Shown: one piece after another, positions 1 to 10,749 of the stretch
Numbering within the stretch: the first letter of the stretch is position 1
Layout: every line of letters starts with the position of its first letter
Assembly: GCF_014529535.1 (NCBI RefSeq)
Contig: NW_023503584.1
Span: 2,267,005-2,331,004 of the forward strand
Direction of reading: 5' to 3'
Length of the DNA stretch: 64,000 nt
Source of the DNA: Bradysia coprophila
Taxonomy: Eukaryota; Arthropoda; Insecta; Diptera; Sciaridae
Notes under the pieces: model-generated
Seen by the model: only the letters and a program-made list of their open reading frames with translations
What the model was told of the DNA's origin: nothing
Database searches by the model: none
Position numbers and translations under genes: made by a program

Positions 1-488
1 GTCTATTTATGATTTATTATTGATTAAAAATCTGGCCGCAAATTTACAAGAAAATAGATAACAGAAAAAGTACTTTTGAATTTGTACTCAAGCGAAGGTT
101 TTTATATCAGTTATTTGTGATGTTTCGGAAGTTTAACAACGGAAAATAAAATGAAATTGATTAAAAATATATTGAAAAAATTGTCAGTCAAGGGACCTGA
201 CCCGCCCAAAAGGTGGGGCCTAGTCATTTGTATTTTTCGTGTGATGTCGATATTGCGGCACGGCAACTCCATTACAAAAAAAGTCAGTGTAAAATTTGTC
301 AAAATAAGGTGGTATTTTGACTGCGTTAAAACGAAATTTCGTTGCTAGAGAGGGTATTGCAACCAGTGAAGCAACTTCTTTAAAAAAAATTTTTTTTAAA
401 CATTTTTAACACGAATGATCTGACTAGATTGTTTTGGTGTTGCAAAAGTCAATGACCTTTAATTTAACAAAAACAATTCTACATTAAC
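1..488. other. Intergenic DNA downstream of UQCC1
   Basis: This stretch is AT-rich and shows no reading frame with recognisable protein similarity. It lies past the 3' end of the UQCC1 gene, which is on the minus strand. Short overlapping frames on both strands around 111-348 look like chance. I see nothing else in it. Confidence 0.5.
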
Positions 489-494
489 TTTAAT
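489..494 (-). terminator. Probable poly(A) signal of UQCC1
   Basis: ATTAAA on the minus strand, about 26 bases downstream of the UQCC1 stop codon. This is a common variant of the poly(A) hexamer. Confidence 0.4.
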
Positions 495-519
495 CAAAAT
501 GCATCCTATCGTTCCCGCA

Positions 520-1876
520 CTACAGGTCCGTGATGTTGATCCACTGGACATTCGGTTTAATAACAAAATCCTGCCGACTCAGACTATCCAGCTGCTTCGT
601 CTGTAAAAAATCGGAAATTAAGTTGGTTAACTGTAGGGCTCTGTTTTGATTCGACGTTAGAATGAACAAACAAGATCAGGACCGTAGCCAGACTTTAAAA
701 TCCGAGTGCGCTAGGGGGGCGCAAGGTTCAAAAAAATTATTTTGTATGGGGAAAATTAAAAAAAATTGAAAAAATGACTTCTCTAGGAGGGGCGCCGCCC
801 CCCTGCGCCCCATCTAGATACGGCCCTGAACAAGATGCTCAATTGTTGGTGAAATTAGTATAGTGACGGTAAGTTCGTCAAATTCCACTTGCTTGTGTGA
901 CAAAAGAAAGGGAGACGTAATCGAGCCAGTCCGAGTGAAAGACGGAAACCTCAAAACGAGTGGTTTTCTACTCATTTTGGAATTCCGAGGCTTTCATTTC
1001 TCATTAGGATGCATCTCTTTCGTCTCTTCTCACATAAACATGTACTAACGTTTGGAGTTCACATTACCTGCTGCCTCACAAATTTCACCATCGTCTCTAA
1101 GTGCACATAATTGTTGCAATTCATTTCGAAAAATCGCCTCCACAATGCTGCCGCAAGCACCTTATCGTCGTCCATTAGACCCTCATCATATGTGATCAGT
1201 GCAGCCCGGAAACTGTCCGACAATGTTTCTATCTGTTTGCGAAGTTCACTCAGATTGCCCGAATTCAATTGTCTGGCTCGTTTATTCACATCCGACCACA
1301 TCGCTTCGACGATACAATTTCGCAGAAACATGCCGTCTTGACCCTTTTCCGGGCCTTCGGCCATCGAACGCACCATCAGCATCCAGATGTGCACTTCGGT
1401 TATCAAGAACCATGAGTTAAATGTGTTGGGCAAATTGAATTTTGAAAATATTTCGCTGTACTTGACGTTGTCGACTACGCCTGCGTACATTGTATAACCG
1501 GATACTTGAAGACGCTGCAATTTTATTACAATTTGGTTCAGATCACAGAAACTGTGTGCTTTACGCTAAGACTTACCGCCTTTGTGTTATCGATGTTTGT
1601 AAACTTTTTGAGGAAACGTTTGATCGGTCCATCTTCATTTTCTGTGCTGACACTAGACGAGGCAAATATATTTCTTGTGTGACTGCTGTACACATATCCA
1701 GAATTCAAAGAAGTCAATTTGGACAAAGCTGGCCGTGTAGCGGGTATTCTATTGAGCTCGAAGCTCATTTGAATTAGCTGTACAGGCCGAGTAAGGAAAA
1801 TTATACATTTGTTTGGGTTATCGATTGAACTAGGGTCGATGTTTACCTTTGTACATGGCCGACGTAATACATTCAT
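520..1876 (-). CDS. UQCC1: Ubiquinol-cytochrome c reductase complex assembly factor 1 (CBP3 family)
   Basis: Mitochondrial chaperone needed to make and stabilise cytochrome b during assembly of respiratory complex III. The model has three exons read on the minus strand: 1876-1577, 1514-1068 and 600-520. Introns are 1515-1576 (62 bases) and 601-1067, both with GT..AG ends, and both junctions are in phase 0. The product is about 275 residues. The middle exon carries the family core, including NTFNSWFLITEVHIWM, YDEGLMDDDKVLAAALWRRF and a terminal VRQQ. The last exon gives a short tail ending in ITDL. The N-terminus is poorly conserved, as expected of a mitochondrial targeting region. ATG at 1876 is the first in-frame ATG; the open frame runs further upstream only through a TTG. 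Intron 2 holds a hAT-like MITE. An ATTAAA on the minus strand lies 26 bases past the stop. Identification is from family knowledge of UQCC1 and is strong for the central exon. Confidence 0.88.
677..828. mobile_element. hAT-like MITE in UQCC1 intron 2
   Basis: A 152-bp element ends in imperfect inverted repeats, left CAGGACCGTA and right TACGGCCCTG. It is flanked by an exact 8-bp direct repeat AACAAGAT (669-676 and 829-836). CAGG-type ends with 8-bp duplications are diagnostic of hAT transposition. It has no coding capacity and contains a GC-rich patch unlike its surroundings near 785-810. Confidence 0.8.
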
Positions 1877-1969
1877 TATTATTACACCAAGTGAACTGAA
1901 ACTCAATCGTTGAATTGTAACTAGAAGGATCCTGACCTGATACGCATAGAATCGAGCGTATTCCCACAA

Positions 1970-2660
1970 CTGGTTGTGTAAATCTGTGTAAGAGGAAGAG
2001 TTATTGCATTAACTTACACTAAAAAAAGCGCTATGACTAATCGAAATAGGAACAGTAGAGTCGAAGTAGCTCTCCGAACTAGCGGTGTTGTGGGTTGAAT
2101 TCAATTTTTACCTTATTTGCTCATATTTTCATCGGAATTTCAACTTTATTTTGGTTTTGAAAGCACGAGAAATAATATACTTCAGCGGGTGATGGAGAAG
2201 TAAAAATGTCACAAATGTCATTATCAATATATTGAAGGGTATTGACATGTAGGTGTCGTAGGTGTTCGATAGAGGGAAACGAACAGCCCTTGATTTTGGC
2301 AAGGTTATGAAAGAACTGAAAGACTCTCGCGAAAGCAAGGTTCTGAAAGTACAGGTTAAGACAACTGTGAGTTGATCACGAAGGCGGTGACACACAAATT
2401 GGTACGCTTATATGAAAAATGCAACTTAATAAAGACAAAATTCTAAATTTTCCAAAAAAATATTTTCTTTAAGTTGATTTCTCACACTATCTGTAGTGAG
2501 TGCATTCATAAAATTTGATGCCATCCGCCTCCGTGGTTGTCACAACCTGTTCTTTCAGAACCTTGCACGAAAGCGGGTTTTGTTGATGAAAGAAAAGGAA
2601 GTATTTCTTATGGCACAATAATATTCGCACTCCAATTTTAGAGCGAATGCACTGTATTTA
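1970..2660. other. Intergenic DNA upstream of UQCC1
   Basis: No credible coding exon seen. An 88-codon frame on the minus strand (2129-2395) has no recognisable domain and is probably chance. The UQCC1 promoter should lie at the left edge of this stretch, but I could not place a TATA box. Confidence 0.4.
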
Positions 2661-2861
2661 ACACATTGAAATTAATTGCGGCTTGCCAACTTTCGGCACC
2701 CTGGACTTTACTTAAATAGTCGAGCAATGCCTCCAAATAAATTTCTAAAAATCCAAGACTGAATTCTAGATTTTTAGAAATTTATTTGGAGGCATTCCAC
2801 GACTATTTAAGTAAAGTCCAGGGTGCTGAAAGATGACAAGTTGCAATTATTTTGAATGTGT
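2661..2861. repeat. Long fold-back palindrome (MITE-like)
   Basis: Two arms of roughly 95 bases are inverted copies of each other with a small central loop near 2755-2765. The arms share the stretches GGACTTTACTTAAATAGTCG and GCCTCCAAATAAATTTCTAA (left-arm orientation). The outer ends, ACACATTGAA and a matching GAATGTGT, suggest element termini next to TA dinucleotides. No coding capacity. Confidence 0.7.
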
Positions 2862-3403
2862 AGAGGGATGTGGTAATATTTATATGAAAATATTCAATGA
2901 CAAGTGCCTCCAGGCAAGTTATGATTAATTGGTTTAGGTATTCTCGTTCTGATCATAACAGTGCCTGAAACTATAGACTAAAGGCGTAACTTTTTTTAAA
3001 AAAGAGTCTAACATTTGTGTTGGTTCATCAATGGGTGTAAAATTCCAGCCACACATTTTTTTTTAATAGAGAATGAACGTGGGGGTAGTGACGTTTGTGC
3101 TCTTGGAAAAACCGACCCTAAAAGCGGAAAATGCACTGACATCATGATCTTTTGTATGATGTACTGTGTTCACGGTGAGCAAAAACAGGTTAAAAACTGA
3201 TTTGTGGTGGTCGAATTGTATGTAATTATTCTTATTTTGATGTCAGAAATTGCAATCAATATGAAAAACTATCATCAATACAAGTAAAAAATAGGTCTAT
3301 TGCGAGGGGGTACTCACTTTAGTAGCTTGCAAGAATTCTAAAAATCTCTACGGGGATTTTGAGATTTTGAGGACAAAAATTTTCAAAAGTCCCCTACTAT
3401 AAA
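2862..3403. other. Intergenic DNA, nothing recognised
   Basis: Unique-looking AT-rich sequence between a fold-back element and a hAT element. A 61-codon frame at 3015-3200 has no recognisable similarity. Confidence 0.4.
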
Positions 3404-4263
3404 GTCACACATAGGGAATGCAATCCCGTACCGATTTTTGAATCCCGGGATTCGGGATTGAGAAACTCAGTACCGGTACCAGTACCGGGATTTCCGGTAC
3501 TGAAAAGATATGGATTAATTATCAGTAAAAGAAATTATTTTCATTTTATTCTCATTTTTTTAAGTTTTTTAATGGTACAGTTAAGTGTGGTTACTCACAG
3601 TGAAACACGTATCGAATTTATTTTGTTCTAAATATCAAATTTGACACTACGACAAAAGAAATTCGATACTTACGTCGCTGTGTGAAGGCCGGGTAACTTT
3701 ACTTTATGTTTGCAACAGCGTAGATGTCACATTGTAAATTCAATTTTCTCTTTGGAAAAATGCTCACAATGCAATTAACGTATCATCGTTCAATCTTGAA
3801 CGTATAAGTTGTGGGACTTGTTGTCGTCACAATCGCAAATTTTTGTGCTTTGTGATTTAAAAATTAATTGATTTGTTAGGTAATGTAAATTTTCAAGCAC
3901 GCTGCCTTTGAAAATATAAATCGTGTGAAGTGACAGAAGACCGACTTTCCGACAGCGTCAATTAGTGGCAGTTTTGTGAAATATCGCCTAAATCCACAAT
4001 ATATTTTACTACGCAAGTACCGGCAAGCCGGAAATGCATGTTCAGATTCAACGCTAGTTGGTTTGATGAGCAGCAGACACTCACCAGAAAGATTTTAAAC
4101 ACTTCAAGCATGGATGATACTCTAAATAGAGTACTGAAACTGGACAGTGTATTATACAAACGTAGAACACTATAAAAATATTTCCATGTAAAATAGAGTA
4201 CTTTCTGCAGCCGACCACTATGATCATGCATGCGTGAAGTGCGTTGCTAGCCATCGTAGTTTT

Positions 4264-5490
4264 AAACATAGCTAACGCCGACCCGTACGAAACACCTATT
4301 CGTATCAAAAGCCTTTAATGTGAAACTCTTCATTTCTCTTACTTCATTTTCTTCTCTGCTGAAAAACTATTCTTCCTTTTAAATCACTTATATTATCCAC
4401 TCTTTGCCTTGTTATCATATACAATTAAATTGCCGGAGGCAATGTAGACAGCGCCGTACGAAGTCAAATTTCATAAATTCCTATTTAAACAGCTATATAC
4501 CGCTATATTTACCTATATTTCACTATAAATAAACATTTCACAGAGGAATATATGCTATTATATAGCTCTATATGCCTGTATATAGCTCAATATAGCTGTA
4601 TATAGGTATATATAGATGTCCATATATGGAATCCCTGAAACCCCTCACACTTAACACATTATTTCCATGTTAACAGAAACTCTCTAAGCATCATTTTTCC
4701 CACTTTATATCACTTTTAATAAAATCCAATATGGCCGCCGGCAGCCATTTTGTTAGGAGACCGGAAATAGTACCGACGCTTTACATTCGTTAATACCTTT
4801 CAAACAAAAAAAAATTCATGAAATTCGGTCAAAATTTACTCGAGATATTGTCAAAATACACCACGTTCACTGTACTTCCGAGTAGCCAGATAAGAGCTCA
4901 CTCCAAGAGACCTAGCTCACGCTCCGGAGAACATAATTTCATAAAAAAAAATTCCCTGATTGGTACGGTCAATACCTATCTAATAAAGCTAAAACAGACG
5001 AAATATGTTCAAATGTGGCCGACCTACAAGCAAAAACTGCTTGCCGCCCTGTGCCTGTTCCACACCAAGGGGTCTAACTCACGAGTCGGTCCGATTTCCA
5101 TAAACTTTTTTTTTGTCGATCGGTATTGTAAATACCTTTTATTCGTATCACTTACAAGTTTAACATTTAAATGTCCGGAGATATCTTCGAAAAACCGTAA
5201 AGCACTTATTGGGCCACAGCTCGGGAGGGGTCGATCCAAAATCACTCATCTTCAAACTTAGCCTGTCTTTTGACATTACCAAACGGGAAAAAAAGAATTT
5301 TCAAAATCGGATGCGTTTTACTCAAGTTATCGTGCAGACAGACAGACGGACAGACGGACCTTTTTTTCGCGGATTTGGCATCTCTAAAAAACCGCAATAG
5401 GTTTCCCCTTACTCAGGGAGTCCAATTCGACGTGTTACAAACGTATGCGTAAACCTGTAAGACCCCAGTACTTCGTACGGGTCTAAAGAT
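4264..5490. repeat. 1.2 kb dispersed repeat, copy 1
   Basis: Nearly the same sequence occurs again at 28063-29299. Near the ends are inverted GACCCGTACGAA and TTCGTACGGGTC, at 4280 and 5483, so it is probably a non-autonomous DNA transposon. Both copies share a little sequence outside these motifs (AAACATAGCTAACGCC on the left, TAAAGAT on the right). Inside are AT-rich TATATAGCTC-type subrepeats (about 4490-4620) and a CAGACAGACGGACAGACGG tract near 5335. Open frames run through the right half but show no known domain. It sits inside the hAT element 3412-5767, so it is the younger insertion. Confidence 0.75.
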
Positions 5491-5636
5491 TCGAACTCAC
5501 CTGTTGCAGGTAACTTTGTCTCCAGGTAATATACAATAGCTGCCACAACTGTTGCGTCCCATGCAAAAAATACAGCTGCGGCAGATAATGTAGATTACCT
5601 GTAGACAAAGTTACCTCCAACAGGTGAGTTTTTCGA
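5490..5636. repeat. Fold-back palindrome inside the hAT element
   Basis: The left arm ACTCACCTGTTG..GGTAACTTTGTCTCC is matched on the right by an inverted AAAGTTACCTCCAACAGGTG, with about 70 bases between. It abuts the right end of the 1.2 kb repeat, so the order of nesting is not clear. Confidence 0.6.
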
Positions 5637-5775
5637 AACTTTTTTGTCAGTGAAAACTGGATTTTAAATTTCGGTACTAATCTCGGGATTTTTTGATCAA
5701 TACCGGGATTCGGGACTGGGATTTTCCGGTACTGGTACCGGGATTGGTACCGGGATTGCATTCCCTAGTCACACA

Positions 5776-6099
5776 CAGATCTGAGTATACTCAGAGAATG
5801 AGGGATAAAATGTAACATCAATTGAATTTAGCATTACTCGCCGATTTGCAAATTCTTTTATTTATGCGCTCTAAAACAACCATAAATTCATAGTCTACCT
5901 TTGTGCTTTTAACAAGTATTTCAAAATTTCTTTGTCCTTGAGGCAAAATTATTGTTGCAAAATCTCCTATCATAACAAAAAAAAACTTTGTGATTTTGTG
6001 TGATGTTTCGAAATCTTCTGGGATCTTTGATGAAGTAAGATCTTTGATGTTACAAAATCTTCAAAATAAAAAATTGGTCTATTGTCGGCCCGGAGCACA
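5776..6099. other. Intergenic DNA, nothing recognised
   Basis: AT-rich sequence between the hAT element and a palindrome. No exon, promoter or repeat could be supported. Confidence 0.4.
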
Positions 6100-6305
6100 T
6101 AGAGAAAGACACTCATTTTCGTATTAATTTGACATAAGTGATGAGTCGGTCGATTGGCCATATCAAATCTAGTCTCTACTTTCATTGCAAATCATTAAAG
6201 CGATGAAAGTAATGAAACAGATATGGCAGATTCTTCAAAATCGGTTGATTTATCTAGAACACATTCATTATTTATGTCAAAATAATATGATAATGAGTGC
6301 GTTTG
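6100..6305. repeat. Diverged fold-back palindrome
   Basis: Imperfect inverted arms centre near 6190. Left CTCTACTTTCATTGC pairs with right GCGATGAAAGTAATG, left GGCCATATCAAATCT with right AGATATGGC, and left TTAATTTGACATA with right TATGTCAAAATAA. Its TATGGCC and CTACTTTCATTG motifs recur in the palindrome at 9237-9457, so the two may belong to one family. Confidence 0.5.
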
Positions 6306-6408
6306 AGTCTGTTTTCAAAATATTTATATCCTTTACCATACTTGGTAGTTTACATTCTTTGCATAGAAGTCAATTTCTCTTGTAGCTGGGTTATGTAAAT
6401 TTAAAGTT

Positions 6409-6478
6409 GAGAAATTCTATGTAATTTATGACATGTAACCGCCCTCACGTTACATGTTACAAATTACGTTGAATTTCC
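6409..6478. repeat. Short inverted repeat
   Basis: A 70-bp imperfect hairpin: TGTAATTTATGACATGTAAC on the left matches an inverted GTTACATGTTACAAATTAC on the right. It lies about 460 bases upstream of the SKA1 start codon. Confidence 0.45.
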
Positions 6479-6938
6479 CAATGAAACTAGAGTTATGGCC
6501 AATCTGTGAAACTAGAGATTCATAATTTAATATCGAATTACTACGAAAACGGGTACGATTCGTACGATTACCAAACCTCCACGTGCTCCGGGCCGACATT
6601 TGACCTCATCTATACGTTGACTAGAATTTCTCCCAATAAATCAGTAAAAATAAGCGATATCCGTATTTGCCCCGAGCGAGAACAAATTTTGTGATTTATC
6701 CGATTTATCCAAACCTTAGAGAAATTCGAAACTGTTCACAACGCCACCTGTACGTCACATTTTCAATAAATTGATAGAAATCGTCGGTGGCGGCCGTGGC
6801 GGCGGTAGATATTCCAGTTTTTCTGACATTTAATTTGGTTCATTTGAAAACAAACTGTAAACAGTCCGCATCGGTTATCAATAGGCGGAACGATTAGCAA
6901 TAAAAAGTTTAAAATTATTCGAAATAATTCATTAAATT

Positions 6939-8267
6939 ATGTCCGATATGTCCAACAATGATGATCCGCCGAATCCGGTAGTCTTAAAACCGCGACGAGA
7001 ACTAATAATTGAAGATATTCAAACTGAAATGGACATACAACTGGACAAGATCGCTGTGATAAACGATTTTATGTCCCTGCATTGTGAGAGGAAATTAATC
7101 AAGGACGATCTGGCACAGTTGAAGGAGAGAACCGCTGAATTAAAGGAACTTGTGTCCATTGCTCGTGAAAAAGTACGAATCTTCAAAACTGTCGAAAAAG
7201 CCGAAGCGGAAACATTGATCAACGATATGAGAAATCAGCATTTAGCGATGATGCAAAAGCTCGAAGAACTGGACAATTCGGAGAACGATTCGTATTCGTC
7301 CAGTGGCAGAAGTAATGTTCTGATCGAAACTGTATCCACTTCACCACTTCATTTTTCGATTCATTGCAGGTCAACATGAACAACGTACGGCATCGCCAGT
7401 GCAACCATCGACTCCAAAACAAAATCGAATGACTTTTACGGTAAAAGTGAACACCATAACACCCAAGCGTCATCAGTCACCTTTTGGACTACGCGTGGAT
7501 CCACGGTGTCTCGGTGTCTTAAAAAAACAGTTTCAGCTACACATCGATCCGAGCGAATTCGACAGAATCCCCAAGTATATGAGGGGTAGAGATTCATTAG
7601 GTAAATTTGAAAAAAAAACGAGCCATCAGAACAGTCGGAGCGTTTGCTGCGACTGAGCCCCGTACAAACCCGTATATCTATTGCGTACGTGACCCTAGTG
7701 CGTCTGTCACCCTACTTTGACCGTAAGCCTATGCGCCGGTTAATGTAGTTAAAGCAAAATTATTATGATTCGAATTCCATCAATTACTCACGGCATCGTA
7801 ATCCTATGAGCCCCTTTGCACTTCGTACGCAATGACATTATAGTGACCACTATTATGTCATTGTTCGTACGGGGCTAAAAATGGAAAATCTAGTCGGTCG
7901 GTGCAAGCATGACTAAGACTACGATTACAAGGCTGACACTTTGACAATTTTTGTTTCAGATGAGCTTACAACCTTTCTGGAAACGGTCATCGTCAAATGC
8001 TTTATCAACAAGTACACATTACTGCATCGTGACCGGGAAAACGTTCAGCCCGGTGAAATGACTCGATGGCAAATGTATCGCTCGCAAATGGAATACTTCC
8101 CAGGTGACATGTTTATAACAGAGGGCGATATTTCAACGTTGCTGGGCAGGATGATGGATAAGAAGATGAACAATCGAATTGCTATGCTGAGACATTTGAA
8201 CGGCGGAATTATTCAGGAAGTACGTCGTGGCATGGCAACATGTTACATATGGAAAGGGAAAAAGTGA
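6939..8267 (+). CDS. SKA1: Spindle and kinetochore-associated protein 1
   Basis: Subunit of the SKA complex, which couples kinetochores to microtubules in mitosis. Exons are 6939-7311, 7370-7600 and 7960-8267. Introns are 58 and 359 bases with GT..AG ends; both junctions are phase 1 and keep one frame of 303 residues. The N-terminal third is rich in Glu, Lys and Leu with heptad-like spacing (about residues 20-115), fitting the coiled coil that joins SKA2 and SKA3. After a Ser/Pro/Thr-rich linker, the C-terminal half matches the SKA1 winged-helix microtubule-binding domain. It starts at the diagnostic IPKYMRGR and continues with KCFINKYTLLHRD and MFITEGDIS. Human SKA1 is about 255 residues, so this is slightly longer. 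Intron 2 carries a small inverted-repeat element. An AATAAA follows 63 bases after the stop. The winged-helix match is the main evidence; the N-terminal half alone would not be identifiable. Confidence 0.85.
7656..7876. mobile_element. Small inverted-repeat element in SKA1 intron 2
   Basis: Ends are AGCCCCGTAC and inverted GTACGGGGCT, enclosing about 220 bp with no coding capacity. The ends resemble those of the 1.2 kb repeat (GACCCGTACGAA), suggesting related transposition machinery. I could not find a clear target duplication. Confidence 0.55.
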
Positions 8268-8330
8268 TTTGTAGGAGAGGAAAATTGTACATTTAACTTC
8301 TAATTGTAAACCGGATGAGATTGCAGAGCA

Positions 8331-8336
8331 AATAAA
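8331..8336 (+). terminator. Poly(A) signal of SKA1
   Basis: Canonical AATAAA about 63 bases downstream of the SKA1 stop codon on the coding strand. Confidence 0.65.
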
Positions 8337-8399
8337 TGTGTGGGAAACTCCCAGACCTTTCATTTTAATGAATTTGTTTTGTTAACGGTCAACCGTTCA

Positions 8400-9236
8400 G
8401 CGTCAATCCGTCGACAATACATCAACATCGTGACGATGCCGTTTCAAACGGTTTGAATTAGCCACATATTCTGCGTTTGCAGCAGAAGCGTTTTCTTCAG
8501 TGATATCGGTATCAACGCTTGCAGCGATATATTTAGAGAAACATAGTTTCCTAACTATCGTCGTGACTAGGATGTAAGGTTTTGGTTTTGCACAAAATTT
8601 TATGATGAAAAAAGCAAACGACCGATTGTGCGCGGTCAGATTGCCCTCTATAGCTAGTCCGAGCCTGGATTTAACAAACTACTGCTTTTTTGCCGTCCCT
8701 AAAAAAATTTAAAGTGAATTGATCTGATGGTCTTTAAAACAATAAATGATGGAAACGATAAATCGGTGTAAGGAATTATGCTGTAAGGAGCTGCTTTTAC
8801 ACAATTAGCTGATTGCCCTGATTGCCCCAAAAAAGTATTGAAAACTATACCTCAAATAGCTCAATGCTATTAGAGAACGTCAGATTTTTTAACGCTAAAT
8901 AACGATAAAGGCAAATTAGAAGAGGACCGAAAATAAGTACATTTTCACTCTTCGGATTTTGAAGAAACAACACACCGGTTTTTTGCCGTTCGTAAAAAAA
9001 GTTTAAGTGAAACGAAAAATCGAGGTAATCGAGACAGTTCACAATTGGTTGATTGTCCCAAAAAAATATTCAAAATTATACCGCAACTAGCCGATGCTGT
9101 TAATAACAAGGTTCAGAACATCAAGAACCTTGATTTTCAAAATATCCAGGCAGCGCTTTCTATGTGAAAATTGTCATTTTGGCTGGTCCAAAACAACACG
9201 ATCTTGTGTCAGCACTTTTTTCATGAATCTTGGCAC
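8400..9236. repeat. Intergenic DNA with a diverged tandem duplication
   Basis: No genes seen. Sequence around 8680-8890 is repeated in the same orientation around 8970-9120. Both copies have TTTTTTGCCGT, then a stretch near AAATTTAAAGTGAA, then ACAATTnGnTGATTG, CCCAAAAAA and a CTATACC/TTATACC block in the same order. The copies are well diverged, so the duplication is old. Its origin is unknown. Confidence 0.5.
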
Positions 9237-9457
9237 TTTGATTGCAATGAAAGTAAATGGATAGGTATGGCCAAACGTTCAAATTTGTTCTAGCCGGAGC
9301 ACATACGGATTTGCATGGCGCCACCTCAAACGAACTCATTTCTAGTGCAAATTTCCACTAGAAATGAGTTCGTTTGAGGTGGCGCCATGCAAATCCGTAT
9401 GTGTTCCGACTTGTATGGACTGGCCATACCTACTTATCTACTTTCATTGTTTGATTG
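9237..9457. repeat. Long fold-back palindrome
   Basis: An almost perfect inverted repeat centres near 9340. The arms share CATACGGATTTGCATGGCGC and AACGAACTCATTTCTAGTG in inverted order. Outer parts, GAAAGTAAATGGATAGGTAT and its inverted partner, are more diverged. It is probably a MITE of the same family as the palindrome at 6100-6305. Confidence 0.7.
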
Positions 9458-10747
9458 CACCAATTTTTTTCCGCAACGAGTCGCACTCTTCGACGCAAAT
9501 AGCCAACATAACTACATTGAAAAGAACTCATCGCTTGTCATCGATTCCAGATTGTCTTAATCGTCGTATACACTCTTTTATTCAAAAATGTTGAGTCCCA
9601 TAACTGTCACCACCTTGCATAAATCATAGTGGAGTTGAATGGAGTTTTTATGAATGATATTTTTGAACATTTCAAAAAGCTCTGAACAATCACGCTTAAA
9701 AAATTAATGACCCATGTCATTGACGTAAGTAAAAGGGAAGCTGGTGGAGAATTACACTGAAGTTTCGACGAACTCCCGGCGAGTTAGTGAAAAAACGACG
9801 ACTCGTCAACGTTTCTTCAGGAAGTCGACGTATCTAACCACTTTGTAAAACGAACACTTCTTTTACAAAATATTAAAGAAGTGTAAGAACTGCGAGAAGT
9901 ATCGACGACTTAGTAAAGAAACAGTGGATTAATGAAGAAACATCGACTAGTCGTCACCGTTTCTTCAGTTAGTCGTCGATACTCATGTTGTTGAAATTTT
10001 AGTGCAACGACGATATTCACATGACGAATTGTTTTATATCATATCATCAGGCTTGAACACCTTGAATACCATCAGGTACACCAGTTGATTGTATATTTTG
10101 AATTTTTCACAGACATTTCTGAAGTCTGTTCATTTCTCCCCATACAATTTTACCACCTGGGACACTACAGTATGTCAAAACAATAAAAGAGAGAGAGAGA
10201 GAGATAGAGCGAGGATCGAGAGAATAGAAACACTATAGGTACGAAAGGTTTTGCATGTGAATGTGTAAATTTTTGTTTCAAAAGCATTTAGAACTTTGTT
10301 CCGTGACGATCGGTGGTGTATTTTGTGCAATCTCGGTTTTAACAAAAATTTAAGTGCAAATCGAATCGAAACATTGAATAAAAATCGCACACACGTTCGT
10401 GTACGCAAATTCGAATAGTGAATAAATTGGTGAGCGATAAAATAAATCAAAAAAAAAAAATATTTTAAATTTGATGTTGATGTTAAACGGTGTTAAATCA
10501 TCGGATTCAATTAACGTACAGAAATTGCTAATTGAGAATCATAACAACTGTGTTTTGTCGATGACTGGAAATAATATCACAAACAGTGTCGATTCCAGAG
10601 CATGTTCGAAACCGGACGGAAAGGTAAAATAATGATTGCTTCACGGACTCTTTATCGTTGTGGAAACCAGTATTTTGTGTGAGCTTGCTAGTGTAATTCG
10701 TTTTTTGTTTCATTTCCGTATTTTCATGCTCCCCAATATTATGTGTA
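9458..10747. other. Intergenic DNA with short hairpins and a possible untranslated leader
   Basis: No coding exon found. Around 9740-9985 there are repeated GTCGACG/CGACGAC and GTTTCTTCAG motifs, including a hairpin at about 9898-9984. A GA microsatellite at 10189 is followed by a stretch (about 10240-10435) that resembles fly 5' untranslated leaders, with several CGAATCG-type motifs and no long frame. It ends near a possible splice donor, ATTGGTGAGC, at about 10430. The leader idea is speculative. Confidence 0.3.
10189..10204. repeat. GA microsatellite
   Basis: A run of about eight AG dinucleotides, continuing imperfectly to about 10215. Confidence 0.8.
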
Positions 10748-10749
10748 TA

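Larger units (their letters stand above)
3412..5767. mobile_element. Non-autonomous hAT element with nested insertions
   Basis: Perfect 17-bp terminal inverted repeats, TAGGGAATGCAATCCCG, are flanked by an exact 8-bp target duplication GTCACACA (3404-3411 and 5768-5775). Both are hallmarks of the hAT superfamily. Just inside the ends are degenerate repeats of a CCCGGTACC-like motif (3430-3510 and 5680-5760). The body contains a 1.2 kb repeat (4264-5490) and a fold-back palindrome (5490-5636). I could not recognise transposase motifs in the remaining sequence, so it is probably non-autonomous or decayed. Confidence 0.85.

Noticed and set aside
3962-4231. 89-codon minus frame in the hAT element as transposase remnant
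   Set aside because: No hAT dimerisation or catalytic motif could be seen.
4818-5261. 147-codon frame in the 1.2 kb repeat as a transposon protein gene
   Set aside because: No known domain, the frame is broken by a one-base difference in the second copy, and the CAGACGGACAGACGG tract is common in non-coding repeats.
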